This document shows, one piece after another, positions 1-5,665 of a stretch of 5,665 nucleotides of DNA. Position 1 is the stretch's first letter; each line of letters opens with the position of its first letter. The stretch lies in assembly GCA_903958285.1 (NCBI GenBank), contig CAJBSR010000463.1, positions 1 through 5,665 on the forward strand, read 5' to 3'. The notes below the pieces were generated by a model. It saw only the letters and a list, made by a program, of their open reading frames with translations. It searched no databases and was not told where the DNA came from. A program made the position numbers and the translations under genes. The stretch is from an uncultured Sphingomonadales bacterium. GTDB lineage: Bacteria; Pseudomonadota; Alphaproteobacteria; Sphingomonadales; Sphingomonadaceae.

Positions 1-250
1 TCATGATCGTCGCCAGCATGCCCATATAGTCGGCCTGCGCGCGGTCCATACCCTTGGCAGCGCCTGCCATACCGCGGAAAATGTTGCCGCCGCCAATGAC
101 GAGGCAGATTTCAAATCCGGCGTCCTTGGCCGCCTTCACTTCCTGCGCCATGCGGGCAACGGTCTCTGGCTGGATGCCGAAACCCTGATCCCCCATCAAC
201 ACTTCACCGGCCAGCTTCAGGAGAATGCGTTTGAAGCCGGGACGCGTCAT
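1..250 (-). CDS. pyrH: UMP kinase, N-terminal part (3' end cut by window)
   Basis: PyrH phosphorylates UMP to UDP with ATP in the cytoplasm, the committing step toward all pyrimidine nucleotides; it belongs to the amino-acid-kinase fold and is not related to eukaryotic UMP/CMP kinases. The first 83 residues are visible. They begin [16 protein letters not shown] and contain the family's N-terminal phosphate-binding KLxGE segment (residues 12-16), GDQGFGI (20-26) and the glycine-rich GGGNIFRG loop (53-60). About two thirds of the protein lies beyond the window start. The ATG at 248-250 fits the usual N-terminus, but its ribosome binding site is weak (a GAAAG-like stretch about 11 bases upstream). 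The gene sits 86 bases after tsf, the classic rpsB-tsf-pyrH order, with a terminator-like hairpin in between. Identification is from recognised motifs and context and is firm. Confidence 0.96.
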   Translation of the reverse strand, partial: MTRPGFKRILLKLAGEVLMGDQGFGIQPETVARMAQEVKAAKDAGFEICLVIGGGNIFRGMAGAAKGMDRAQADYMGMLATIM

Positions 251-280
251 GGGCGGAAGAATCTTTCTAAAATCAAGCGG

Positions 281-319
281 ACTAAAAGCGTGGCGCGCAC
301 CCTAATGCGGGTGCGCGCC
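281..319 (-). terminator. GC-rich terminator/attenuator hairpin between tsf and pyrH
   Basis: A perfect 11-bp inverted repeat, GGCGCGCACCC at 292-302 and its complement at 309-319, encloses a 6-base loop. Read on the minus strand, it is followed within four bases by TTTT (284-287), giving a short, imperfect U-tract; the plus-strand side has no T-run. It therefore fits an intrinsic terminator or attenuator at the end of rpsB-tsf, just 18 bases past the tsf stop codon. The poor U-tract suggests partial termination or an RNA 3'-end stabiliser rather than a complete stop. Confidence 0.6.
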
Positions 320-336
320 CTTGCCAAGCGTCGGGC

Positions 337-1260
337 TTAAAGGCCCGCAGCCGCAGCCACTTCTGCTGCGAAGTCGCTTTCAACCTTCTCAATGCCTTCG
401 CCGAGCTGGAAGCGGACATAGTCCGTCAGCGTGATCGGCGCACCGGCGTCCTTGCCAGCAGCGGCAACAACGTCCGAAATCTTGGTCTTGCCGTCCATCA
501 CGAACAGCTGGTTGAGCAGTGCGTTTTCCTTGACGAACTTAGCAACGCCACCATCGACCATCTTGGCGATCACTTCGGCAGGCTTGCCACTTTCGGCTGC
601 CTTTTCCTGGGCGATCTTACGTTCACGATCGATCACATCGGCAGGAATGCCGCTTTCGTCGAGCGCGAGCGGGAAAGCTGCTGCCACATGCATGGCGAGC
701 TGCTTACCGAGAGCTTCGAGCTTATCAGCAGGTGCCGCACTTTCGAGCGCCACGAGAACGCCGATCTTGCCAAGGCCGTTCGACACAGCATTGTGCACAT
801 AGGCAACGATAGCGCCCTGTTCGACCTTGAGCACCTTAGCGCGGCGCAGCGTCTGGTTTTCACCAATCGTTGCGATGTTGCTCGTCAGCTTTTCAGCGAC
901 AGTACCGCCGGCTGGGTAAGCCGCACCGGCAAGTGCTTCGACATCATCGCCGTTTGCAAGCGCGATTTCGGTGACGTTGCGGACGAATTCCTGGAACTGA
1001 TCGTTCTTAGCGACGAAATCAGTTTCAGAGTTCACTTCAACTGCCGCACCAACCGTGCCGTTGACAGCAACGCCAACCAGACCTTCGGCCGCCGTGCGGC
1101 TCGACTTCTTGGAGGCGGTTGCAAGACCCTTGGCACGCAGCCAGTCAACAGCAGCTTCCATGTCGCCATTGGCTTCTGAAAGCGCCTTTTTGCAGTCCAT
1201 CATGCCTGCGCCGGATTTGTCGCGCAGGTCCTTGACCATCGAAGCAGTAATTTCTGCCAT
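337..1260 (-). CDS. tsf: Translation elongation factor Ts
   Basis: EF-Ts is the guanine-nucleotide exchange factor that releases GDP from EF-Tu during protein synthesis. The 307-residue product matches the usual length for the family. It has an N-terminal UBA-like domain ([27 protein letters not shown], residues 1-27), then the core with the signature TDFVAKND (80-87), whose Asp-Phe pair intrudes near the Mg site of EF-Tu. The C-terminal region keeps the conserved AQEKA...SGKP...I...M and [12 protein letters not shown] stretch. The start at 1258-1260 (ATG) is chosen because GAAGGGA at 1269-1275 lies eight bases upstream; the reading frame stays open further upstream, but only into a repeat element. 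It follows rpsB by 112 bases, as in most bacteria, and is presumably co-transcribed with it. Confidence 0.98.
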   Translation of the reverse strand: MAEITASMVKDLRDKSGAGMMDCKKALSEANGDMEAAVDWLRAKGLATASKKSSRTAAEGLVGVAVNGTVGAAVEVNSETDFVAKNDQFQEFVRNVTEIALANGDDVEALAGAAYPAGGTVAEKLTSNIATIGENQTLRRAKVLKVEQGAIVAYVHNAVSNGLGKIGVLVALESAAPADKLEALGKQLAMHVAAAFPLALDESGIPADVIDRERKIAQEKAAESGKPAEVIAKMVDGGVAKFVKENALLNQLFVMDGKTKISDVVAAAGKDAGAPITLTDYVRFQLGEGIEKVESDFAAEVAAAAGL

Positions 1261-1268
1261 GTCTTTTA

Positions 1269-1275
1269 TCCCTTC
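1269..1275 (-). promoter_or_regulatory. Ribosome binding site of tsf
   Basis: On the minus strand this reads GAAGGGA, eight bases before the ATG at 1260. It fixes the tsf start and excludes the longer open frame reaching position 1293, which would begin with GTG inside a palindromic repeat. Confidence 0.75.
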
Positions 1276-1288
1276 GGTTTTAGATGGC

Positions 1289-1364
1289 GTCACCCCCGCC
1301 GTAGCGGGGGCCCTTCAGGCGCCACAGTGGGCGCGTTACGGATTCCCGCTTTCACGGGAATGAC
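1289..1364. repeat. REP/MITE-like palindromic element in the rpsB-tsf intergenic region
   Basis: This 76-base element is bounded by GTCA at 1289-1292 and TGAC at 1361-1364, and its two 10-base ends are inverted repeats matching at 8 of 10 positions. Inside are three hairpins: CCCCCGC/GCGGGGG (1293-1299 with 1304-1310), GCGCC/GGCGC (1319-1323 with 1330-1334) and ATTCCCG/CGGGAAT (1342-1348 with 1355-1361). The half ending in GGGAATGAC matches the dispersed proteobacterial repeat whose spurious translation, HSRESGNP, is common in databases; that phrase occurs here in one frame. The two terminal mismatches become G-U pairs in the minus-strand RNA, so the rpsB-tsf mRNA could also fold the ends together. 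No transposase is present. Copy number in the genome cannot be seen from this window. Confidence 0.75.
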
Positions 1365-1372
1365 AAAACAGA

Positions 1373-2131
1373 TCAGGCGTCGGCGAGAACGGCTTCAGCC
1401 GGCGGCTCATCCATCGCACCAAGATCAACGCCACGCGACGCAGCGCCCTGCTGACCACCACGAGTCGCTGCCGTTGCGATGGCATCGCAATAGAGGCAGA
1501 TCGCGCGGCTGGCGTCGTCATTGCCCGGAACCGGGAAAGCGATGCCATCAGGCGACACGTTCGAATCGAGAATGGCAACAACAGGAATACCAAGAACGTT
1601 GGCTTCCTTGATCGCCAGCTCTTCCTTGTTGGCATCGATCACGAACATGACGTCGGGAACACCGCCCATGTCGCGGATACCGCCGAGCGAAAGTTCCAGC
1701 TTGTCGCGCTCACGCGTCATCTGAAGAACTTCCTTCTTGGTGAAACCAGAAGTGTCACCCGAAAGCGTTTCTTCCATGGTCTTGAGGCGCTTGATCGAAC
1801 CGGAAATGGTCTTCCAGTTGGTCAGCATGCCGCCGAGCCAGCGGTGGTTCACGAAGTGCTGACCCGAAGCGCGGGCTGCATCAGCAATCGGACCCTGCGC
1901 CTGGCGCTTGGTGCCGACGAACAGAACCTTACCGCCACGAGCTGCCGTCTGCGACACGAAGTCGAGGGCGCGCGCGAACAGCGGAACGGACTGCGAGAGA
2001 TCTAGAATGTGCACGCCGTTGCGATCACCAAAGATGTAAGGCTTCATCTTCGGGTTCCAGCGGTGTGTCTGGTGGCCAAAATGTGCACCTGCTTCAAGCA
2101 ATTGGTGCATAGTGACAGTAGGAGCTGCCAT
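1373..2131 (-). CDS. rpsB: 30S ribosomal protein S2
   Basis: S2 binds late to the 30S subunit near the platform/head junction and is needed, with S1, for initiation on structured mRNAs. The product is 252 residues, within the normal S2 range. The first S2 signature region is clear ([20 protein letters not shown], residues 11-30, then [15 protein letters not shown]). The second, [20 protein letters not shown] with [12 protein letters not shown], spans 159-191. The C-terminus is a short, poorly conserved, Ala/Glu-rich tail ending ADA. The ATG at 2129-2131 is chosen because AAGGA lies nine bases upstream and [19 protein letters not shown] is a normal S2 N-terminus; the frame is open upstream to about 2254 but carries no S2-like sequence. 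It is the first gene of rpsB-tsf, with a roughly 150-base leader separating it from queE. No convincing sigma-70 promoter was recognised in that leader. Confidence 0.98.
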   Translation of the reverse strand: MAAPTVTMHQLLEAGAHFGHQTHRWNPKMKPYIFGDRNGVHILDLSQSVPLFARALDFVSQTAARGGKVLFVGTKRQAQGPIADAARASGQHFVNHRWLGGMLTNWKTISGSIKRLKTMEETLSGDTSGFTKKEVLQMTRERDKLELSLGGIRDMGGVPDVMFVIDANKEELAIKEANVLGIPVVAILDSNVSPDGIAFPVPGNDDASRAICLYCDAIATAATRGGQQGAASRGVDLGAMDEPPAEAVLADA

Positions 2132-2281
2132 AGGGATATATCCTTCCGGTTGGTCCACTGAGAGGCGAGAACGGAGCATCGCTCCGCACCGGTTTATGTG
2201 CCTCCCATGCGGGATTGAGGCGGCGCGCTTACCTCGGGATTGCCTACAATGCAAGCCTTTCGGGCAAGCCTCGCGGCTGAA
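2132..2281 (-). promoter_or_regulatory. rpsB leader region with hairpins; promoter not resolved
   Basis: These 150 bases between the queE stop and the rpsB start contain no gene. Visible structure includes CGGAGC/GCTCCG at 2172-2177 and 2181-2186 with a three-base loop, a small AGCC-GCGA-GGCT hairpin just after the queE stop codon, and a direct repeat CGGGATTG at 2210-2217 and 2235-2242. The Shine-Dalgarno sequence, AAGGA on the minus strand, lies nine bases before the ATG and overlaps a GGATATATCC palindrome (2134-2143). In enterobacteria S2 represses its own rpsB-tsf mRNA through the leader; whether this leader does so is inference. No terminator with a U-tract follows queE, so read-through from queE is possible. 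Confidence 0.4.
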
Positions 2282-2917
2282 TTACGGGAGCCCAAGTGCC
2301 TTGTGTGTCTGGAGCGACAGGCGCCAGCGCGGATGATCCATCACAAAGTCGATCGCGGCTTTCAGATTTTCGTCGCGCATAACGCTGTCCATTGGTTGGA
2401 TGAGGAGATGGTCAAAGGCCCAATCCTCCATCGACGCCCAGTCGCTCCCCGGTTGTGGCCAGACCAACTTCAGCTCATTGCCGCTGCGCTGAACTACGTC
2501 ACTGCCCGCCTTGGGGCTGATGCACAGCCAATCAATGCCGGGCGTTGCCGGAAGCGTGCCATTGCTTTCCACGCCGACCTCGAAGCCATGCGTGTGCAAC
2601 ACATCGATCAACACTTCGTCCAACTGGAGCATCGGCTCCCCGCCGGTGATAACAACATAGGGCGTGCCGCTGACACCTAAGCCCCAAGAGGCCGCCACAG
2701 CCTCCGCAAGCGCCTCTGGCGTTGCAAACTTGCCACCTCCCTCTCCGTCGGTACCGACAAAGTCGGTGTCACAGAACTGGCAGATCGCGGTTGCCCGGTC
2801 CTGTTCCCGCCCGGACCACAAATTGCAGCCGGAAAAGCGCAGGAACACAGCTCTACGGCCCGCTTGCGCGCCCTCCCCCTGCAATGTCAGGAAAATCTCT
2901 TTGACCGAATAGGTCAC
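2282..2917 (-). CDS. queE: 7-carboxy-7-deazaguanine synthase (radical SAM)
   Basis: QueE rearranges 6-carboxy-5,6,7,8-tetrahydropterin to 7-carboxy-7-deazaguanine, the radical-SAM step of queuosine biosynthesis; the product is passed to QueC. The protein has 211 residues. Its [4Fe-4S] cysteines are C31, C46 and C49 in a CX14CX2C arrangement, the longer spacing known from one QueE subgroup instead of the standard CX3CX2C. Further family motifs are the N-terminal [11 protein letters not shown] (10-20), TGGEP (91-95) for SAM binding, ESNGT (117-121), SPKAG (134-138) and a C-terminal LQTHK (202-206). The start is a GTG at 2915-2917 whose bases overlap the queC stop (GTGA). No Shine-Dalgarno sequence is visible, so translation is probably coupled to queC. 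Confidence 0.95.
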   Translation of the reverse strand: MTYSVKEIFLTLQGEGAQAGRRAVFLRFSGCNLWSGREQDRATAICQFCDTDFVGTDGEGGGKFATPEALAEAVAASWGLGVSGTPYVVITGGEPMLQLDEVLIDVLHTHGFEVGVESNGTLPATPGIDWLCISPKAGSDVVQRSGNELKLVWPQPGSDWASMEDWAFDHLLIQPMDSVMRDENLKAAIDFVMDHPRWRLSLQTHKALGLP

Positions 2918-3618
2918 GGGCGCGCCGCGTAGTCGGTTGGGTCAGCAATGCCTGCATCCTCAAAGCCCTTTTGGCGCAGACGGCAGCTGTCACAATGGCC
3001 GCAATGCCGCTGATCGTCGGTCGGATCGTAACAGGACCAGCTCATTCCAAGGTTGATGCCAAGGTACGTTCCCGCCGTCACAATATCGGCCTTCGACATG
3101 TGCACCAGCGGCGTGTGGACGCGGAACGGATCGCCTTCGACGCCAGCCTTGGTCGCCAAATTGGCCATAGTCTCAAAGGCTTCAATGAATTCAGCCCGAC
3201 AATCCGGATAGCCAGAATAATCGAGCGCATTGACTCCAATCGCAATGTCGCGCGCGCCGACCGCTTCCGCCCAACCGAGGCAAAGAGAGAGGAAGATCGT
3301 ATTGCGCGCGGGCACATAGGTGATGGGAATGCCCGGCTCCACGCCGCCCTTTGGCACGGAGATGCCGCCGTCTGTCAGCGCCGAGCCACCGAACTGCGTC
3401 AAATCGAGCGGCAGCACAACATGTCGTTCGGCGCCCAAGGCTTCTGCAACGCGTGCAGCCGCCTGAAGCTCAATCCGGTGGCGCTGATTATAATCAATCG
3501 TCAATGCGAACAGACGCCAACCGGCGGCCTTCGCCATCGCCGCGACGACAAGCGAATCGAGTCCGCCAGATATCAGCGCGACCAGCGCGCCGCCTTCAGG
3601 TGCCTTGGGAAACGTCAT
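2914..3618 (-). CDS. queC: 7-cyano-7-deazaguanine (preQ0) synthase
   Basis: QueC uses ATP and ammonia to convert 7-carboxy-7-deazaguanine to preQ0, the precursor of queuosine in tRNA anticodons. The 234-residue sequence starts with the PP-loop ATP-pyrophosphatase motif SGGLDS (17-22), followed by IDYNQRH (41-47), YVPARN (101-106) and DYSGYPDCR (133-141). It ends with the zinc site C196-X9-C206-X2-C209-X2-C212 and then [11 protein letters not shown]. The length is typical. The ATG at 3616-3618 gives the normal spacing to the PP-loop. No real Shine-Dalgarno precedes it; the adjacent bases read GCGCGGG. It overlaps queE by four bases, forming a two-gene unit in which consecutive enzymes are made together. 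queD and queF are not in the window, and no preQ1 riboswitch was recognised upstream. Confidence 0.96.
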   Translation of the reverse strand: MTFPKAPEGGALVALISGGLDSLVVAAMAKAAGWRLFALTIDYNQRHRIELQAAARVAEALGAERHVVLPLDLTQFGGSALTDGGISVPKGGVEPGIPITYVPARNTIFLSLCLGWAEAVGARDIAIGVNALDYSGYPDCRAEFIEAFETMANLATKAGVEGDPFRVHTPLVHMSKADIVTAGTYLGINLGMSWSCYDPTDDQRHCGHCDSCRLRQKGFEDAGIADPTDYAARP

Positions 3619-3675
3619 CCCGCGCAGCTAGGCCGACGCGTCCCGTCTTTCAAGCGCAAGCCTGCTCCATCGGCG

Positions 3676-3706
3676 CAAAAGAAGAGGGCCACCCGAGGGT
3701 GGCCCT
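3676..3706 (-). terminator. Intrinsic terminator upstream of queC
   Basis: AGGGCCACCC at 3685-3694 and GGGTGGCCCT at 3697-3706 form a perfect inverted repeat, folding as a 9-bp stem with a CGAG-type tetraloop. On the minus strand the stem is followed by CTTCTTTTG, a proper U-rich tail; the plus strand lacks one. It would end transcription from the exported-protein gene and from the candidate small RNA, and so separate them from queC-queE. Confidence 0.8.
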
Positions 3707-3756
3707 GTGAGTTTCACTTCACATTAGGGAGAGGAAGTTCACCATGAGAACTTCGA

Positions 3757-3766
3757 AAACCGGTTT
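3757..3766. repeat. 10-bp perfect palindrome AAACCGGTTT
   Basis: AAACCGGTTT reads the same on both strands. It lies just past the stop codon of the small exported-protein gene and close to the expected 5' end of the candidate small RNA. It has operator-like symmetry, but a 10-bp palindrome can occur by chance and no regulator is implied by the sequence alone. Confidence 0.35.
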
Positions 3767-3778
3767 ACCTGATCAAGG

Positions 3779-4258
3779 TTAACGTATCCCTAACCGCGGC
3801 TTAGGACCCTTCCGCGATGCCACACCGGGCGAACTGGCGGCACAATCCCCCAAGCGCCTGGCTTCTGCGGAAAAGGCAAAGGGCGACTGATCCGCAATCC
3901 CCTGCGTATCAATTTGAACCAGACGCGGTGTTTCAACGCGAACGGTCGTCCGCCCGTTACCGCTCGAAGCGCAGGAATATTGGACGGTCGCCTCCCGCTG
4001 GTCATCCGAAATAACGTAGCGTGTGCAAACATTATTCGGGTGGCGCAGTTGGAACAGAATTTTGGCGTCCGACATGCAAAAACTGCGGTTGGCGTCGGGA
4101 TTATCGCGGGAACGGATGTCCCAAAGGCCGGGCTGGACGGTCGACAGCGCCTTAATCGGCACAGACGGCGAACTGGGCGCCGCGACCCCGACATTAGGTG
4201 CCGAGCCGACAAATGCTCCCGCAGTGAAAAGAACTGCGAATACGTACTTCGCCTTCAA
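3779..4258 (-). CDS. Small exported four-cysteine protein of unknown function
   Basis: I do not recognise this 159-residue protein with certainty. It begins with a classic signal peptide: KAK, a hydrophobic stretch (residues 5-20), and likely cleavage near GVA-A (24-27), so it is probably periplasmic. The mature part has exactly four cysteines (C61, C78, C96, C139), consistent with two disulfides. It also has a PGLWDIRS segment (43-50) reminiscent of the opening of DUF3617-type periplasmic proteins, and a basic, Pro/Gly-rich tail (SRKGPKPRLGIR). The start is a TTG at 4256-4258. An in-frame TAG lies six codons upstream and no ATG or GTG gives the signal peptide, while AGGGGG sits seven bases before the TTG. 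It has its own upstream gap after hslO and a strong terminator downstream, so it may be transcribed alone. The DUF3617 link is a weak visual impression. Confidence 0.8.
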   Translation of the reverse strand: MKAKYVFAVLFTAGAFVGSAPNVGVAAPSSPSVPIKALSTVQPGLWDIRSRDNPDANRSFCMSDAKILFQLRHPNNVCTRYVISDDQREATVQYSCASSGNGRTTVRVETPRLVQIDTQGIADQSPFAFSAEARRLGDCAASSPGVASRKGPKPRLGIR

Positions 4259-4308
4259 TTCCGTGCCCCCTGCCTAAAAACATGTCTCTGGACGAGGATT
4301 GCGCCACA

Positions 4309-4339
4309 AATATGACGCTGTATTGGAAAAATACTACAA
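4309..4339 (-). promoter_or_regulatory. Possible promoter for the small exported-protein gene
   Basis: The most AT-rich stretch of the window lies between hslO and the exported-protein gene. On the minus strand TTGTAG (4334-4339) could serve as a -35 element and CATATT (4309-4314) as a -10 element, but the 19-base spacing is long and both matches are partial. A GTATT/AATAC inverted repeat lies in the spacer. This is a weak, by-eye prediction. The rest of the 121-base gap (4259-4379) shows no gene and no clear hslO terminator. Confidence 0.25.
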
Positions 4340-4379
4340 GAGTGAGGCCAAGCTCAAGCAAAGAACGCGCTCAAGTTGC

Positions 4380-5246
4380 CTAGATGCTGACAGCAAATAT
4401 CTTTGAGCAGAAGGCGCAATCAACGTTAACCAGACCAGCGGCGTCCGCCATCTCTGCCCGCTGATCTTCAGGAAACTGCATGATCACCGAACGGACATGC
4501 TCGCCATCGCACCGGCAGCCCTTGGTCAGTGGCGTTGACGGGAGGATGCGGATTTCAGGCTCTTCATTGAACAGCCGCCAGACAATGTCTTCAAAAGGCA
4601 GGTCCACATCCGTCAGCTCTTCAGACGTAATAGTGTGGGCGAGCGCCAGAACATGCTCCCATTCCGGGTGATCCGTCCGAACGTGCAACCGTTCGCGTCC
4701 AACTTCACCTTCCGGCAAATGCTGCACGATCAAACCGCCTGCAATCTCGCCTGATAGCGCCGTACGGACAAGGCTGGGAATCTGTTCGGACTGGGCGAAA
4801 TAGGTCTCGATCGAATCCGAAAGAGATTTCCCCTCAATCGGAACGATCCCCTGATAGCGCTCTCCTGTCACCGCCTGATCGAACGTGACTGCAAGATAGC
4901 CTTCCCCGAACAGCGTCTGCATGTCGGGTTCGTGCGGCAGATCTGGGATTTTCGTCGGATCATGCTTCACATAACCCCGCAATTCGCCATTGCGATAATC
5001 ACACACCAGCAGATCGACCGCGCCGCCCTTGGTTTGGGCCTGCATCGTCATCTGCCCATCCCCCTCATGCAGGGTTGTGCCCAACAAAGCGGTCAGAACC
5101 AGAGCATCGGAGAGCAAGCGCTCGATGGCGGGAGGATAGCCATGTGCAGCAAGAATGCTCTCGAGCACCGGACCCAAGCGCACGACACGTCCGCGCGCAT
5201 TGCGTCCCGGAATCGTAAATCCAAGAACAGTGTCGATATTGCTCAT
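4380..5246 (-). CDS. hslO: Hsp33 redox-regulated chaperone
   Basis: Hsp33 is a cytoplasmic holdase. When reduced it is inactive with a zinc-bound C-terminal switch; under oxidation or bleach stress it forms disulfides, unfolds its linker and holds aggregating proteins. The product has 288 residues, the usual length. The core domain shows [12 protein letters not shown] (14-25), the diagnostic [10 protein letters not shown] (149-158) and [11 protein letters not shown] (170-180). The zinc/redox site is complete: C244-X-C246, thirty residues, then C277-X2-C280. The ATG at 5244-5246 overlaps the argF stop (ATGA), and [12 protein letters not shown] is a good N-terminus; a GTG seven codons upstream would fall inside argF and is not needed. 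The argF-hslO overlap implies translational coupling, an arrangement I recall from other alphaproteobacteria. Confidence 0.97.
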   Translation of the reverse strand: MSNIDTVLGFTIPGRNARGRVVRLGPVLESILAAHGYPPAIERLLSDALVLTALLGTTLHEGDGQMTMQAQTKGGAVDLLVCDYRNGELRGYVKHDPTKIPDLPHEPDMQTLFGEGYLAVTFDQAVTGERYQGIVPIEGKSLSDSIETYFAQSEQIPSLVRTALSGEIAGGLIVQHLPEGEVGRERLHVRTDHPEWEHVLALAHTITSEELTDVDLPFEDIVWRLFNEEPEIRILPSTPLTKGCRCDGEHVRSVIMQFPEDQRAEMADAAGLVNVDCAFCSKIFAVSI

Positions 5247-5665
5247 GCCAGAAGCCCGAACGACCACAGCAGGATCGACTTTTGGGCGTGGATGCGGTTC
5301 TCCGCTTCGTCCCAGATCACCGACTGCGGGCCGTCCAGCACGCTATCTGTCGCTTCTTCGCCGCGATGGGCGGGAAGGCAGTGGAGAAACTTTGCATCCG
5401 CCTTGGCTTTACCCATCAACGCGTCGTTGACTTGGAACGGGAACATCGCCGCAATCTTGTTGTGCGCGTGATCCTGCCCCATCGAAACCCATGTGTCTGT
5501 GATCACGACGTCTGCGCCCGCCACAGCCTCTGCCGCATCATGAACGATATCGATCCGCGCCCCAGACGCGCGTGCCTGCTCCACAAAGGCTGCATCGGGC
5601 TCATAGCCTTTTGGGCATCCGATCCGGACATTGAACTTCAGCAAGCCTGCTGCTTCAATAATCGA
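5243..5665 (-). CDS. argF: Ornithine carbamoyltransferase, C-terminal part (5' end cut by window)
   Basis: ArgF joins carbamoyl phosphate to ornithine to make citrulline in arginine biosynthesis. Only the last 140 residues are present, a little under half of a typical subunit of about 310 residues. The frame is open to the window edge ([15 protein letters not shown]...), so the apparent start near 5644, a TTG, is an internal codon. Diagnostic features are the [12 protein letters not shown] segment, the ornithine-binding TDTWVSMGQ motif and [10 protein letters not shown], whose cysteine and arginine line the active site. The HCLP form separates it from aspartate carbamoyltransferases. Its stop TGA overlaps the ATG of hslO. 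The biosynthetic role, instead of a catabolic arcB role, is inferred from context. Confidence 0.96.
   Translation of the reverse strand, partial: SIIEAAGLLKFNVRIGCPKGYEPDAAFVEQARASGARIDIVHDAAEAVAGADVVITDTWVSMGQDHAHNKIAAMFPFQVNDALMGKAKADAKFLHCLPAHRGEEATDSVLDGPQSVIWDEAENRIHAQKSILLWSFGLLA

Larger units (their letters stand above)
3676..3775 (-). ncRNA. Candidate small RNA with anti-Shine-Dalgarno-like motif and own terminator
   Basis: Read on the minus strand, this gap between the small exported-protein gene and queC is organised like a bacterial trans-acting small RNA. A 7-bp hairpin (GAAGTTC at 3734-3740 with GAACTTC at 3748-3754) is followed by a single-stranded C-rich stretch CTCTCCC (3727-3733). 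Next comes a small GTGA/TCAC hairpin (3707-3710 with 3719-3722, or alternatively 3714-3717), then a 9-10 bp GC-rich terminator and a U-rich tail. CCTCTCCC is complementary to purine-rich Shine-Dalgarno sequences. Alphaproteobacteria are known to carry small RNAs with exposed CCUCCUCCC-type motifs (the alpha-r14/suhB group and Rhodobacter CcsR RNAs), and this could be a relative. The 5' end is a guess, since no promoter is clear. The alternative is that it is merely the 3' untranslated region of the upstream gene, or an RNA processed from it. Confidence 0.5.

Noticed and set aside
688..1179. A 163-codon plus-strand open frame opposite tsf
   Set aside because: Antisense shadow of EF-Ts with no recognisable family or ribosome binding site.
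1261..1293. N-terminal extension of tsf to position 1293
   Set aside because: It would start with GTG inside the palindromic repeat, whereas [13 protein letters not shown] is the normal EF-Ts start with a matching ribosome binding site.
1293..1310. Intrinsic terminator between rpsB and tsf
   Set aside because: The stem is GC-rich, but no U-tract follows it in the direction of transcription, and the hairpin belongs to a repeat element.
1336..1635. A minus-strand frame ending in HSRESGNP
   Set aside because: Overlaps rpsB out of frame; the HSRESGNP ending is the familiar spurious translation of a dispersed palindromic repeat and was used only as evidence for that repeat.
2132..2254. N-terminal extension of rpsB to position 2254
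   Set aside because: The extra residues do not resemble S2, the upstream codon is TTG, and a good ribosome binding site precedes the ATG at 2131.
2971..3747. A 258-codon plus-strand open frame opposite queC
   Set aside because: It is antisense to a clear QueC coding sequence, has basic, low-complexity composition without recognisable domains, and runs through the terminator hairpin; long antisense frames are expected in GC-rich DNA.
3619..3778. preQ1 riboswitch upstream of queC
   Set aside because: No compact pseudoknot-type sequence resembling a preQ1 aptamer was recognised; the structures present are better explained by a terminator and a small RNA. A covariance-model search would settle it.
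3744..3782. A 12-codon plus-strand reading frame (MRTSKTGLPDQG) with a strong-looking GAGGAAG ribosome binding site
   Set aside because: The purine-rich site is simply the complement of the C-rich stretch of the candidate minus-strand small RNA, and the frame overlaps the end of a real gene; no other support for translation.
4352..4375. Direct repeat GCTCAAG (4352-4358 and 4369-4375) just after hslO
   Set aside because: Seven bases repeated once is within chance, and no hairpin or regulatory context was evident.

Overview
This window looks like a piece of core chromosome from a GC-rich alphaproteobacterium, most likely a sphingomonad (order Sphingomonadales). That placement rests on the style of the proteins, the gene order and the base composition as read by eye; no search was run. 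Every gene supported here lies on the minus strand, so transcription runs from high to low coordinates. No phage, transposase, CRISPR array, tRNA or rRNA gene was seen.

In transcription order the layout is as follows. (1) The C-terminal part of argF (ornithine carbamoyltransferase, cut by the window end) overlaps hslO (Hsp33 redox chaperone) by four bases. (2) A TTG-started gene encodes a small exported four-cysteine protein of unknown function, followed by a 160-base gap. That gap holds a strong intrinsic terminator preceded by a C-rich, anti-Shine-Dalgarno-like stretch between two hairpins, which together look like a small RNA gene. (3) queC and queE, two queuosine/7-deazaguanine pathway enzymes, overlap by four bases (GTGA). 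(4) rpsB and tsf (ribosomal protein S2 and elongation factor Ts) follow a roughly 150-base leader and are separated by a 76-base REP/MITE-like palindromic repeat. (5) pyrH (UMP kinase, cut by the window start) lies after a GC-rich terminator-like hairpin.

Functionally this is housekeeping DNA: arginine biosynthesis, oxidative protein-folding protection, tRNA wobble-base modification, translation and pyrimidine nucleotide supply. rpsB-tsf-pyrH is the familiar bacterial translation/nucleotide cluster. The coding genes hold no novel system that I can see. The places worth a second look are non-coding: the candidate small RNA at about 3676-3775, the repeat inside the rpsB-tsf transcript, the tsf-pyrH hairpin and the rpsB leader. 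The uncharacterised exported protein is the only coding unknown. No gene-free stretch exceeds 300 bases.
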